NCBI GenBank assembly: GCA_003415625.1
Contig: PYIU01000011.1
Location: 1,811,001 to 1,875,000, forward strand
Direction: 5' to 3'
DNA length: 64,000 nt
Origin: Aquanectria penicillioides
Lineage: Eukaryota > Ascomycota > Sordariomycetes > Hypocreales > Nectriaceae
Made by a program: the position numbers and the translations under genes
The notes under the pieces: generated by a model
What the model was told of the DNA's origin: nothing
Databases searched by the model: none
What the model saw: only the letters and a program-made list of their open reading frames with translations
In this document: positions 10,171-22,591 of the stretch, in pieces
How positions within the stretch are numbered: position 1 is the stretch's first letter
Layout of the letters: the number at the start of each line of letters is the position of its first letter

Positions 10171-13100
10171 ATGTCTATTGCATCCTGTCCAGTTTCCGGC
10201 TCTGTCGGCGGGAAGTGCCCGGTCGGCGCAGGCGGCTCTGGTAATCGCAGCCGGTCAAGCAGCCGCATGCGAGGCGCACGAGGATGCACATTCTCCGGCT
10301 TTGCCCAGCCTGGCGACATTCATGCCGCTTTTGATGTATGTTTTGGGGATATCAGGCTATCTCAGGCTAAAAAAAACTGACGCGTTTAGATCCCGCGCGG
10401 AGTTGATGCGGAGGAGTGGCTACGCATGAGGTAGACTAAACCCCGGCGTTACACAAAACCTTAACTAACCACCATGTTTCAGAGAACGAAAGTCGATAAA
10501 CGAGCTGCTATACTCGAGTTATCCATCTCACCGCGAGATCGATGCCGCCAAAACACAGAAGGAGATGGACGCTATGAACGCCAATGAACATGATCTGCTC
10601 GCTGTCGCCTTGGGTGCACCTGCACGACAGGTGATGAGGAGGGCAGAGGAAATCGGACCAGAGAGCGGATGGCGCGATGGCTATCTCAGCATGGAGCATG
10701 GCTTTTGCCCACCCGATTATGACGAGTCTCCTGGCGCCCTTGCTCGATCGCCAGGACGCATCTGGTCAGATCTTTGCGAAAGAATGCCAGGATGCGTTGC
10801 TCGAGGACGCGTCAGGGAAGCAGTGGCCTCACTCCCCCTCGTTGAAGGCACGGAAGAAACGATCCCCGATCAGGCGCTCTGGGCTGCCCTAGTGTCACTG
10901 GGCATTCTGTGCTCCGTCTATCGCTTTGAAGAAAAGTTTGATGGAACTGACGGCGTCACCATCAAGAAGCAGCACAAGTGGCAGCCGCAGTGTCCGATGG
11001 GTGATGACCTCGGTGAGGAGTTGAAGGGAATCCCCATCATGATTGCTCTGCCCTTCCTCCAGGTTTCTCGTCGAATGGGTCGAACGTTGCCCCATCTGAC
11101 ATTCCCCGACCAAACATCCTACAACATCAGAGTCAAAGACGTGACGTCAAGTTATCCGTACTTGGCGCGCTTCGACAACATCGACCTGCGATGGCCGATT
11201 TTCGGAGAGCGAGCAGAGGTGGCGTTTCTGAAGGGTTGCGCAGACACATCAGGTATGCATTAATGCGCTTTGAAAAGGCATCAAACTGACTAGTATCAAC
11301 AGCATCCTTCCAGCATGGCCCCGATGCCATTGCAGCATGCCAGGAACACGTCATGACAGGCAATGTCGAGGGCCTCCTGAGAGAAATGATTCGATTGAAA
11401 GAAATTCTGGAGCGCATGCCCAATGCGTTCCATTCCATTTCTCCCAATCCAAACGCTGGAGACAACTATGTTTCCGCGGACCGCTGGGTCCGATGGGCAC
11501 TGTTCTCTGCACCACTCTCCAGACGGTGCCCTGCTTCTTCGGGGCTTCAGTTTCCTCCGTATCTCGTCATGGACGCCTTCTTGGGCCGTAAAAAGTAAGA
11601 TTCAAGTCCATGAGTATTTCACAACGCAAATTTCTAACTGACATGGAACAGGTACGACTCTTTTCTTGGCGCCGAGGGTGTGCACTTGAGAGCATGGCTC
11701 CCTTCAAACCTCCGTGCCTTCATCGCTGCCATTGAGTATCACTACAGAATCCCTGAGTTCGTTCAAAAGTCTGGAGATCCGCGTCTCATGGGCGTGCTCG
11801 ATGGAATCGTAGAAGCCTACACTGGCGAACGCGGCTTCATGGGCGTGCACCGCTACAAGGTGTTTGGAATTCTTGAGATTGCAGCAAAGACGGGCCGAAC
11901 CGTGACCAATGGTCTCTCTGGTGCTGCCGACGAATCAAGACCCTGGGAAGAAACTCACCGTCAATTCTCCGAGGCTATGAAGGAACGGCTTGAGCCATAC
12001 CGCGGAACCCTATCTGTTGAGCCTCATCAAATACGCGGAACCTTTGCAGAGTGTCGGTATGCTACACGAGTGCTGAGCCGCAGTTCTGTGGATAATGATC
12101 CCAAGCGATCCATCGCTCTCGTGACTCTGGATATCGAAGATAGTGGTATCACATTCCAGCCTGGTGACAGATTGGCTGTGATGCCGCTGAATAGCTGGGA
12201 TGAATGTGCCAAGGTAGTAGCTGCTCTTGGCCTGGAGCAGCATCTTGATGACTTGATTGAAGTCTCAGGATGCTGGGAGCGCTTTGAGCAGCATCTTGCC
12301 TCAGTGCGACGATGTAACCTCTTCAAGCTCACCGTCACCGATATCCTTCGCCGAGGCCATCTCGCACCCATTACAAAGGAGCTTGCCCTGAAGGTCCACG
12401 AGCTCTTGCATGCATCCTCCAGCACTGTCTTGCAGGTCCTGGCGACTGAAGAGTGGCCGGTGGGAGGCTCCTTGGGTGACCTCCTGCAAAAGGCCCTCTT
12501 GGATACGCCGATGCACATCTGGGACAAGGCGTTCGATTTGGACAACTTGTCTTGGCTGGCCGAACTTGTTGAAGTTGAAGTCCCTCGAACATACTCTATT
12601 GCCAGTTACGAGGACACTCTGCTGCCAAAGACGGTTGACCTGGCTGTGTCCCGAGCCGAGTCCAGGCTCTGCTCTACATTTGCCAAGGGCGATGATGTCG
12701 CGCGGTCTGGCGTCTCAAGCGGCTTCTTGAATCCATTCCCAGGATCTGAAGATACTTCGCAATCCGATGAAGTACTAGTTGGCGTGTCTCGTCCTGTTGC
12801 TTTCCAGCTCCCCATTGACACTATGGCGCCCTGCGCATATTTTGCAGGTGGTAGTGGCATTGCTCCATTCCGCGGATTCTGGCAGCACCGACTTGCAACG
12901 TCTGGGCTTTCAGGTGGCAAAAACTACCTCTACCTGGGTGTCCAGTCGCGGGAAAAGTTTTGCTTCGAAGATGAACTGAGGGAGCTCGTGAGGTTGGACT
13001 TCATGCAGGTTCATGTCGCTTTCTCACGGGATCCCGCGGGTTTGGTTCACGATCCGTTTGTCAAGGATCTGGTGGACAAGCATATCCCGCCACGATACAT

Positions 13101-15330
13101 CGACACCTTGATTGTGGAGCAAGGCGCAACCATCTGTGACCTTGTCATGTCCAAGAAGCAAGGCGGTCTAGGCGGTCACTTGTATGTCTGTGGATCAGTC
13201 TCTGTCTTTGATTCCATCATGAGCGGCATCCGCAAGGCCCTCTACACCTATCGAACGGCAACAATGGAAAACGTGGACATGATCTTGAACAAGGCCTTTG
13301 CAGAGCGCCGATTCATGCTTGACGTTTTCATGAGCCCCAAGCCTCTTCCTTGCAATTTGCCCACTATTCCGCTTTCTCGTCTGGCTCTTCACACGGGTCA
13401 CAGACCAGGATCGCGAATGTGGATCGGTGTGCATGGAAGCGTGTACGACGTTACAGACTTCGCGCCCATGCACCCAGGAGGCACTCTTATTATCAAGTCC
13501 AACGCTGGTGTCGATTGCAGTCAGTCGTTTGACAACCTTGCGCACACTAATAACCCCGAGGTTTCGAGTCTGCTTACTCGCTACTTTGTTGGCCACTTGA
13601 CCCCCAAGCCTGACTACCATGGAAACAACGAGCTGTCATCTTTGCATGATCTCTGGGCTGGATACCTGAAGATCACTGTTGAGACTCTAGTTGCCCACCA
13701 GTTTGAGATGTACGAAATCATGGGGGCGTCGATGAACAACTCGTCGGCGCATGATCCAGCTGGTACCAACAACATCTGGATCCAAGAGGGCCTTCCCAAT
13801 ATCATCGCAATTCGAACCTTCTACGGCTACCAAAGTCGTCTCCTCCAAGGCGGATTTGCCTCTCTTTTCGGCCCAAAGCTGCAAGAGTTGGTTCTCAAGC
13901 TTTCCTTCGCCGTTGCCAGCGCTAGCGGTCCAAACACTGAGGCTAAGCTCCCTGATATCCTCGGAACCATTGCCCGTGCAAAATCTAGCCCGGAAGCTGC
14001 TGCCTGCACCAAGGAAGTGAGTTTGCTGGGAGAATTCATTTGCGATCCCGATTCCTCCTTGCGATTCCAGGAACGTGGAGTGTTTTCATATGCATCTAAG
14101 AGCGTCGAGATGGACATCACACTTCTCGAAGACCTTCGACAGGATGCATGCGATGGAATGGACGCCTTTGACAGCATTGCCACGGCAATGAATTCTGCCG
14201 GGAGCCAAGAAGACCCGGACATGAACGCTGCGCAGATGTCCGCATTGGCAGTTTTCTTGCTCCAGACTCTTGAGCGTATGGCACGCCGACTCAGCATGTT
14301 TTACACCCAGGCTGCTCGCCTCTCTGTCTATCGGCCTGACCTAGAGCATAACCCGGCTCGCACCCGATGGGCGCTTGTGCGACGATGCATCCGCGACGGA
14401 ACTCTATTTGTACTGTCAAGCAAGGCTGAAAGCGAGACTTTCACAACCGGGCAGCAACCATCGTACTACATGTCCCGGGCAAATCCAAACCAGAACATTG
14501 ATTTCGACAAGTTGCTGCACCAAGTCAACGAGACAATCGAGATGGCAAAGAAGCGACCAGAGACGCCTTTGCCGCAGCCCACTACTGTGAACGAAGTCCA
14601 GCAGATGAGAGGTAGCGGGCCGGGAAGCAACTCTGCGAACGGCACGAGATCAAACATGGGCGCTCTAGATGCGATGACTAGCTTTATGGAGTCGAACAAA
14701 AAGGCAATTCGGCGACTCAGCAAGATTCCTCTTGATCGCATCAACTTTGAAGATTTGCAAAAGCACGTCTCTCAGATGCAGCAAGAAGCTCTCCACAACG
14801 ACGGGGCGTTGAACGGCCAGTCGTTCGAGGCCGCGCTTCAGGCCATGAATCAACACCGGCTGGAGGCGGCATCCCACAACACGGCGGCGTTCCAACACAG
14901 CCAAGACAGGAACCCGTTGCTCAGGCGCAAGCCATCGACGAAAAAGTCGGCGTCGTCTCTCAACTACCGCCCGAGGAGTCAAACGCGGCAGAGCTCGCTT
15001 AGCCGAAGCTCAAGCCCCGGTTCTATTGCCGGGTATCCCATAATAGGAGCTCCACCGACCCCTCCAACTGAAGCACAGATTGCATTGCACACAAACATGT
15101 CTGGTCTCAACACGCGCTCACACAGGAGTTCGTCTGCAGCGCAGATCCACAGCCCTATCCCCTCACTAGCAGCAGGGGGTCGTGCAAGGTCAGTGACGAT
15201 GCTGGAGAACTCAGTAGCCAAGGGGCAGTCCCCGTACCACGTGCGGGTACAATCATCGAATTCATTGCGGGCGTTTAAATTGCGAAGCTTGGTAGAAAGG
15301 CATGAAGCAAAAGTTGCACCAACGTTCTGA
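10171..15330 (+). CDS. Self-sufficient heme oxygenase-like fusion: PrnB/IDO-like domain + FAD/NADPH reductase + cytochrome b5
   Basis: Five exons (10171-10335, 10390-10430, 10483-11252, 11303-11594, 11652-15330) give 1648 residues; all four introns are 50-57 bp with in-frame junctions. Residues ~90-530 are helical and carry an all-alpha heme-dioxygenase-like pattern (LSMEHGFCPP, IPIMIALPFLQVSRRMGR, then YTGERGFMGVHRYKVFG with His489 as candidate heme ligand), resembling the PrnB (formerly DUF1864)/IDO superfamily. Residues ~540-960 are a cytochrome P450 reductase-type FAD and NADPH module: FQPGDRLAVMPLNS, RTYSIAS (~735), AGGSGIAPFRGFWQ (~820). No flavodoxin/FMN domain is present. Residues ~1010-1085 are a cytochrome b5 domain (HPGG at ~1030, second His in NLAHTNNPE). 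The rest is helical, then Ser/Arg/Pro-rich and probably disordered. The inferred electron route is NADPH to FAD to b5 heme to oxygenase heme. The substrate is unknown. The heme-domain assignment is the least certain part. Confidence 0.82.
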
Positions 15331-16137
15331 GACTGGAAGTGTCAGAGCCATAATAACTGGATGGGCTGGTTTGTACAATTAGACATTGGTATTGAAAAGA
15401 AATAAAATAGAATCGCTAGTCGATAAAATGCGTTGTTCCATGGCATATGCGAATGTGTTGTAGAGTACGGACTATACTAAAGGTATGATCGCGGGTATCA
15501 AGTGATACGCATCATCCTCACTCACGCCATTCTCCCTCACGGCTGAAAATGCCGAAATAGAACCCAAAAAGAGAGCTTGATTCTTTACCGGACCCATTAT
15601 TGACGGACTGATTCGAATCGGCTACAGTACAGGGCTACGCAATGTCCTATGCTAGACTTACGACACCACCCATCACAGCCAATAGCTGCTTAGTGCTGAA
15701 ACGAATAGCTACTCCACTCCAAGAACCAGCACAGATTCCCGGGCTAATTTATTTTGTCTGCTTGGGTCCTTAGGCAAATGCATTCTCTTCCTAACTTTGC
15801 CAAGTGCGTAGATTCCCGTCACGAGGGCATTCACTTCCCTCACCCCCCGCCCACGCTGCCGGTTGAATCCTTCGTATCTCCCGGGAGAAACCATGAGAGA
15901 CGATGCCGATCAAAAAGTGGAGAAGAGCAACGGCTCCCTGAGTCAAGATCGGTTGCATCACTTGGTATGTGCGCGCCTCAAACGCCTTGCAGTTGCATTG
16001 CGTAGGTATTTGCTTCTCTGACAAGGATGCTGACCGTGGTACTAGCAAGTCAGTCTTCCGTGATCTGGATCTAATCGGTCTAGATCTAGATTGTTTCTTT
16101 CCGTCCGAAATGGATGTAGTATCGCTAATGCCTCCCA

Positions 16138-16581
16138 GAATTCGCCATCTCAAGTGTGATGAGGCCCGGCCGGTCTGCCAGCGGTGCGTCAGGGATCGCT
16201 TCAAGTGCGATGGTTACGAACCCGCCGGAATCACCAAGTCGGCTGCTAAGTCGACCGCCGAGAAAGCCAACGGTTTGATGCGTCTGTCTACACGTGGATG
16301 CGGCCTGCGCCGATTACAGCCATGTTCAACGACCAGAGAGGCGGCATGTTTTTCCTGCATATACAAGAGTACACCATGAAGGAATTTGCAGCAACGTCCA
16401 AGTCTATAGACTTTGGTACAACTACGCCGTTCCCCTCCCCTCAAGCTCGCCGTCTATTAAGTATGCGCTGTGCGCACTTGGCGCAGCCCATCGTCAGTTT
16501 CTAATAGGAGATGCCAACTACTCCAAGTCCATAACCTCGGATTGCGAGTCGGCAGCCCTTGAGAAATACTCGCTAGTCTGA
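16138..16581 (+). pseudogene. Zn2Cys6 transcription factor relic
   Basis: After a possible acceptor CTCCCAG the frame reads IRHLKCDEARPVCQRC then FKCDGY, the last four cysteines of a fungal binuclear zinc cluster. I find no exon encoding the first CxxC pair upstream. A possible 47-bp intron (GTTTGA...TTACAG, ending near 16319) would join to MFNDQRGGMFFLHIQEY. The frame then breaks at 16412-16414: one extra T would restore SIDFWYNYAVPLP and IKYALCALGAAHRQF, which match the usual start of the fungal regulator middle domain. The frame ends at 16581 (KYSLV stop), hundreds of residues short. Missing N-terminus, one frameshift and early stop together indicate a pseudogene. It sits next to the MFS permease gene and may once have regulated it. 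Confidence 0.65.
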
Positions 16582-16786
16582 TATGATGAAAAGAGGTTGG
16601 AAACGGAAAATATGGCTGTTTGAGCTTTCATTGGTGTTATCAAGAAGGAAGCGGAGTTTTGGGGCGAATTATTTGTTATGTGCACCATTCATTATTGTCT
16701 TTGTACAACACAATCTTTTATGTACGTTCATCTAGATACTATGGAGAAGGCGAGTATCATTTCAATACCACAATACAACTTGAGCA

Positions 16787-18867
16787 CTAGTTGTCAGCCA
16801 CAGACTTGACCTGAGTTGTGCTAGCAATCTTTTTCTCCTCATCCCCCGTCTCCCCATCCGAAGCCACGGGCGAAGCGGATAGCGACTCAACATCGGCCCT
16901 TGCGGCCTCTTTCGCCCTGGCGGCGTTTTTCTTGTCTCGCCATAGCAGGATCTGAATACTACCAGTGACCACAACTAAAGTATCATGTTAGGATTTAAAG
17001 TATGTAAATTGGGTTCCAAAACTTACTGATCAGGACCTGGAGGATGGCTGACCAGAGGTAACCCTTCCTTGCAGCAGGGAACTCTGTGGTCTTCCAGACA
17101 AAGTTTGGCGCCTTTAGATTCATTAGTTGGTCTCTTCCACAGAATTGTGGAAAATGTGCAACCTACCACAGCCTGCACGACGTAAGCAAAGTCGTTAGCC
17201 ATGCCAACAAGGAGGGCACGCTTTTCCGTATCGTCAGAGCAAATTTCGTTGATCCAGCTCAGGATGAGAGGACCGGCACCAAGCTAGATATCTAGTAAGC
17301 AATCGAAACTTGACTGTGCAAATGGAGACGTACACCAATGTTGCTCAGCCAGTATACTGCGGTACGACCGTTGATGTTGTCATACAGAGGCATCTGTCGT
17401 AGGAGAAGAACGAAAATGAGCTACAAATTGGGTTTCATAATTAGTAAATGACTTTTTGGATTTAAAGATATCACGGGTATTGGGCTGCGTACCGTAATGA
17501 TAGCGCCGATGTGCATGAAGATCCATCGGTTGCCCTTGAGCGGACCATCAGAAAGCCAAGCCCAGCCCAGCGCGATGACGATGAAGATGCCCGTGGTTGG
17601 GAGAGGCACTAGAAGAAGTTGTTAACTTCATTTGAACCCTTGAGATAACAGACTTCGGTGCACTTACAGTTGTTGATTTGGGGGACAGTGTATGACTTTC
17701 CAGGAACGGGTGCAGGCTTCTTATTGAAGCTCTTCAGCCAATAACCCATACCAGCTTGAGGCCACCCATTGTTCCAGACGACGTACAACATTGCTATAAT
17801 TTATTGTGAGCTGACTTATCGGTGGCCTTATGGGTTACAAAAACTCACGTAGTAGATATGTGTGCCAGCTGGAGAGGATTCTCCTGACCTTCTCCTTTGT
17901 CCAAGGCTGTTTGCCAGCACGGCCGGCGGCCTTCATCCTGTCGATGGAGATTTGATGTTCCTTTTCTGTAACCCACCAAGTCTTCTTGCCGTCTTGGGGA
18001 AGGTTGGGGAAGAAGATGTAGCCCATGACGGCCAGCGGGAGAGTAATGATGCCGTCAATGATAAAAAGCCATCGCCCTGTCAAGCCTGTTAGCTCTTGCT
18101 CCTATTGTCGCTTATTTTCAGACGGAGGGAAAAGTAACTTACATCCTGCACGGCCATGCACACCGTGCAAGTTGGTGTAAGCAGCAGCTTGGAGGAAACC
18201 ACTAAACATGTTGCCAATCGAACCAGCAAGCCAGAAAATCATGGCCCGCTTTCCGATTTCTCGGGGAGTATACCAAGAACCCAACATGTAGTGAATACCG
18301 GGGTAGAAACCAGATCTTCGAAATGTATTAGTGTTTGAAGATGAGGAATCTTTGTTGAATTACTTACTCGAAAAGACCGACGAGGAACCGAAGAGCGTAG
18401 AGAGCATTGTAAGACTTGACAGAAGACGTGCAGATTGTGGCAATGCCCCATCCAACCTCCAGCGAAGGAATAACCCATCGTGGTGAAACTCGGGTGAGAA
18501 GCAGGTTGGAGGGAATCTGACCAATGACGTAACCGACAGTCCAGATAGATGTACTCGTAACCAATTGGTTGCCGTACATTGAGAGATCCTCTTCCATGCC
18601 GCTCAGGAAGGCATTATTGACGTTGGTCTGGTCAATGTTCTTCAGGAAGTAACCAAGCGAGGCAAAGGTGAGCACAAAGGCGTCAACCTTGAAGAGAAGC
18701 CACCGCTGCTCAGGAGGAAGCTCCCAGGTGTCCCAGATTTGGCCCTTCCATGTCTTGATGGGCTTCACGACAATCTCGTTTTGGGAACTGTTCTGCGTCG
18801 TCTCGGCCTCGAGACTGTGAGTGTCCGAGTTGGGAGTGTGCCCAGCATGTGCTGTGTTCTTCGCCAT
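16787..18867 (-). CDS. MFS permease, anion:cation symporter family (pantothenate/allantoate permease-like)
   Basis: Nine exons (18867-18368, 18315-18143, 18076-17849, 17793-17668, 17608-17493, 17420-17334, 17283-17167, 17111-17027, 16974-16787) encode 539 residues; every phase fits. The sequence begins with a hydrophilic N-terminus, then TM1 and the family motif NIDQTNVNNAFLSGMEEDL. It continues with IPSNLLLTRVSPRWVIP, ALRFLVGLFESGFYPGI, the cytoplasmic-loop motif SWYTPREIGKRAM and about twelve membrane segments in total. These are hallmarks of the fungal ACS family that includes Fen2/Liz1 (pantothenate) and Dal5 (allantoate). It most resembles the Fen2/Liz1/Seo1 branch; the substrate cannot be fixed from sequence alone. 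The C-terminal tail is charged and cytosolic. The neighbouring Zn2Cys6 relic ends about 200 bp beyond its stop codon. Confidence 0.88.
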
Positions 18868-21048
18868 GATGAGTGAAGGCTTGCGGCTCGCAGAACGTCG
18901 AAGTCGCTAGGAACTTGGCAACCTTAAAAATAGCTGCGTACATAGGCGGACTGACTGGAGACGGCCCGGATATTTTATGGGAGTTCGGAAAAAGCATGCT
19001 CTCATCGTTCCCAGCAATCGCGTCAGAATACTAGTTCTACATAGTCGGGCATCCCTGGTCAATTCACGCTCCAATGTTGCACTCGATTACGCGTAGCAAC
19101 CTTCCGACAGATTGAGATTGATGCCCCATCAGCAGATATTTGCCCCAAGCTTCCCCACAAATAACATCTAATAACGGTCTTGACGTGTCTTGCGTGATTG
19201 TGGGAGAATATTGCACCTTTGGTGAAACTTGAACAAAACGCACTGGCCTAAACAACGACGGGTAAAGAAAGAGTGCCTATAAACAGGAAATATACTACAT
19301 TGATAAAAATGGTTTCAGGTTCAATTTTTTTAATGTTTTTAGAACGCATTACTCTTGTAATTGCCAACCCGTGGACGAGATTTAGTGTAAAGATGAGCAT
19401 TTATGGGTATGCTAGGTCAAGACTTGGTGTGGGGCTCCGCCGATGGCATAATAGTGGGATGCGATTTGTATGAATCCAGACCTCGAGATTTTCTCCAGCC
19501 GGTCGGATTGTCCTAATATGGAAATAGAACTACGCCGCCCTGCGACGCCTAGTGACGCGCGCAGAATTCTGCACCATGCTGACGGTTCATGGGATATGTC
19601 ACAGCATCGAAGAAGCTACCTCCCCTGTATTGGGTTAGCAATTCACTGCAGGAGGTGTTCTTGATGCACGTTTAATTACATCCATGAGGCTAACTACCCC
19701 CATCGCTCTAGGTCATGACAACGTCCATTAAAGCGGCGGCATCATGCTCTCTGTCAGTGGGCGGGACTCTGGGACGCTAGGAACCGGGTTGGATTGGAAC
19801 TCCGGAGCATCCCACTCGGGCCCGGGCACTGCTTCCACAATTTCCGGAGGCAAAAGACGCAAAGATATGATGGTTTCTATACGAAATATCTATGCTTCAT
19901 AGATCTTGGTACTAATCTACATGAGTGCAAAGCGGTTCGAAACCACTTGCCACTAGGAAATGCTAACGGCGAATGTGACATGGAGACCACGAGTAGTCCT
20001 GTCAAGAAAATATAGAGGTACATATTTACTTTTTGGTCCCCAATTAACGGCTAAGCGGAGCCGTTCACACCTCGTTCCTGCGCGCCAGGTACTACGTTGA
20101 CAAGATGGGATAATGACGAGTCAGTTGCCAGCAATAAGAAGATCTCCCGCATCGTCACATCCCTGTATCCCACTGACCCCACCCGAACCATCAGACTCTT
20201 GCCTTACAGGAGCTGAGAGAGGAATCGTGCCGACGCTGAAAACAACCAACTCTGGCTAGAACCCGAGTAGACGGACATGCCGAGATCTTGGCCTTTGCGC
20301 TAGGCTGTTGATAATGCAACAGCACCCTTGGAGTAAGCGCTCTGCAGGCTGAATTGACAAGGTTGATCTTGACAGGGAAACCCAGCTAAACATGCCATTG
20401 GGACTGATCACTGCACTCGGCGGCGTCAGGGTAACGCGACTGGTTGCTCTTGATTCGGCGTGATAACGGGATTGATCACCTTTGAGTAGAGCAACGCCAT
20501 GACGAGAATGAACAATTTATGAGGTGATTTAGAGCTGGGTGAGTGGGATTGATGCTAACTCGCTAACACTTTAGCAATACAGCTTGGCACTTACAGGGAG
20601 AAGTATTAGAGAGTAATGCATGAAATAGCTGTTGCTCTATGGGTAAAAATGCTGTCCATCTATTGGAAGCCTGTCCCAGCGATTCACTTGATACCTAAAG
20701 ATCCCCTAAATGGTGGATCCAGTATAATACATCCATGAGTGTTGTTTTACATCAGTCCATGCTGAAATCAATACACGTGTTGTAGGACTCTTGCAATTTC
20801 AGTCCGAGTCCACGCAATATAGGGCAAGGCTTCTTCTCAATCCCTACTCGTATCCCACCACGCACACTTTGCGTCCAGTAAGTGAATTGTTCGATAAAAT
20901 TTCAACTCCCCGTCCTGAGATTTGGAGGAGTCCCTTATTTCATGTGACATCGTCGTCCGTCATATTTGGTCGGGATTCTGCGGAATATTCGGTCCAAACT
21001 AGGAGAATATGCCTTTGGCAAAACCATCATCACCCCGTAGTCGTCAAA
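18868..21048. other. Intergenic, about 2.2 kb, nothing supported
   Basis: No open frame with splice support, no RNA gene and no clear repeat was seen. The 100-200 bp next to 18867 should contain the MFS gene promoter. Confidence 0.5.
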
Positions 21049-22591
21049 TTACAAGTCTTCAGCGATTGGGAAAATCTTAAGAAAATCATCGTCGCCTGGT
21101 GCTATCATGGATAGGTCAAACTGGTACCCGTGAGTCTCCACCGCCTCACGCCAGAGAGCCATCGTCTCCTCATCGGGTTCGTATGCGTTATGACGAGCCA
21201 GGCGAAAACATGGTTGACATTCAGAGGAATTCGTGTGGAAGCTGACCCCAACTCTTAGGGCGAGTTCCCTCCAATAGTCAGCATCGTAAGACACGTGAAA
21301 AGACTTGAGCTTCGGCATATGGTTGGCGGTATTTGCGGCAGCGGAGAGTATGCGATTTGCGAGGACCTTGCTTGGGACATTTCGAATCTTGCGGTTTACA
21401 CTCTCGCCTGGAATGCGACTGATCAACAGGAAAGGGTCATCGGGCGTGTCGCGGGTTAGAGGGCCAGAGGCGCTTGTCGTGAGCCACTCCCCTGACGGTA
21501 AAATCTCATGAGGGCGGAGAGAAAAGTCTTGTAGAGTTGGCCAATGAGGTAGATGTCGACAATTTGGTGTGACTGGCCAAAGTAATGACGTATCGACACT
21601 GCCGGACAAATGAAACTTGATCAGACCATCTCTTTGGGTAAATCGATGAAACGCCTGGCTGAGGGTGTCACACAGGACCCCGGGAGGCACAATGCTTGGG
21701 GGCCGGAATAGCTGATCATTCGGCGATTTCCGGGAATAAAGAAGACTGAAACTGTTTAAGGATGCCGGCAGTTGATCCAAAGAGTGTGCAAAGGCTACAA
21801 AACACCGGTTAGCAGGTGAAAGGACAAACACAGTGATGGGTTGCATCTCAGACTAAATGCGCTCCCAAGACAAGACTTACCGTTTCTTTGTTGTATTCTC
21901 ATGTCCATGTCTATTTTTTCCGCATCGCTAAGTTCCCATTCTACCATTCTTAAACGGGTCATTTTGCTCGCCATGACGCAAATTGCGCGCGGGGAGAACA
22001 CCAAGCTTCGTGCAACCAGCTTGGTCGTAAAGACGGAAATACCGGGCAGATTTTGAAGCGAGTTTTCCACGTCGGGATAAAGATCCAGGTATGTGGTCTG
22101 GAGTTCTCCATGCGCAACTCGATTCTCCTCTGACTCGGCATAGCTGTCATAGGCTACTGTGAATTTCCATGGGGTCGGAATCACCAGCCTTAGTGCTAGC
22201 GGACGGCCGTCGCGGGGGGAATCCGACTTAACAGGCGAAATAGGTGTTGTGTGGTTCTGTTGAATGCAGCTTGTTCGTCCCAGTCCTCGGCGTTGGTGGA
22301 CACTGCTAGATTATTTGCGGAGAAGTTGAAGTCAACCTGTATGTAGCGGACCTGCGCAAGTCGATTTGGAGAAAGAAGATGCTCAATGCCGGGCTGTGAA
22401 AGCTTCCTCGGATTCAGAAAAAGGTGACGAAAAGTAATGGCCTCGACGACAGATCGCCACTGGTGGGATACGGCTGCGTATGGGGCAAGCGAATTCGTAT
22501 GAGCCCTCTCCTGAAGCTCGGGGATATAATAATTGTACTCGACCACGTACGATAGAATGGCCGAGAGGGTCTCGTAGGGGAGCTTGTCCAT
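21049..22591 (-). pseudogene. F-box protein gene interrupted by a single frameshift
   Basis: Exon 1 begins MDKLPYETLSAILSYVVEY, an F-box, followed by SHQWRSVVEAITFRHLF, a familiar fungal F-box pattern. At 22214-22219 (G6 on the plus strand) the frame runs into TAG. Adding one base to that run would restore a continuous reading through PLALRLVIPTPW. Downstream, an 86-bp intron (21795-21880, GTAAGT...TTGTAG) joins to the last exon, which ends at 21049. With the frameshift ignored the product would be about 480 residues, a usual size for these substrate adaptors of SCF ubiquitin ligases. Either the gene is freshly broken or the base is an assembly error; everything else in it is intact. Confidence 0.7.

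Noticed and set aside
12027..12545. Long minus-strand open frame inside the heme-reductase fusion
   Set aside because: Antisense shadow of a well-supported coding exon; Ser/Arg-rich composition typical of such shadows.
15969..16137. Upstream part of the open frame preceding the zinc-cluster relic
   Set aside because: Its CVGIC spacing does not match the CxxC of Zn2Cys6 clusters; probably intron or intergenic sequence.
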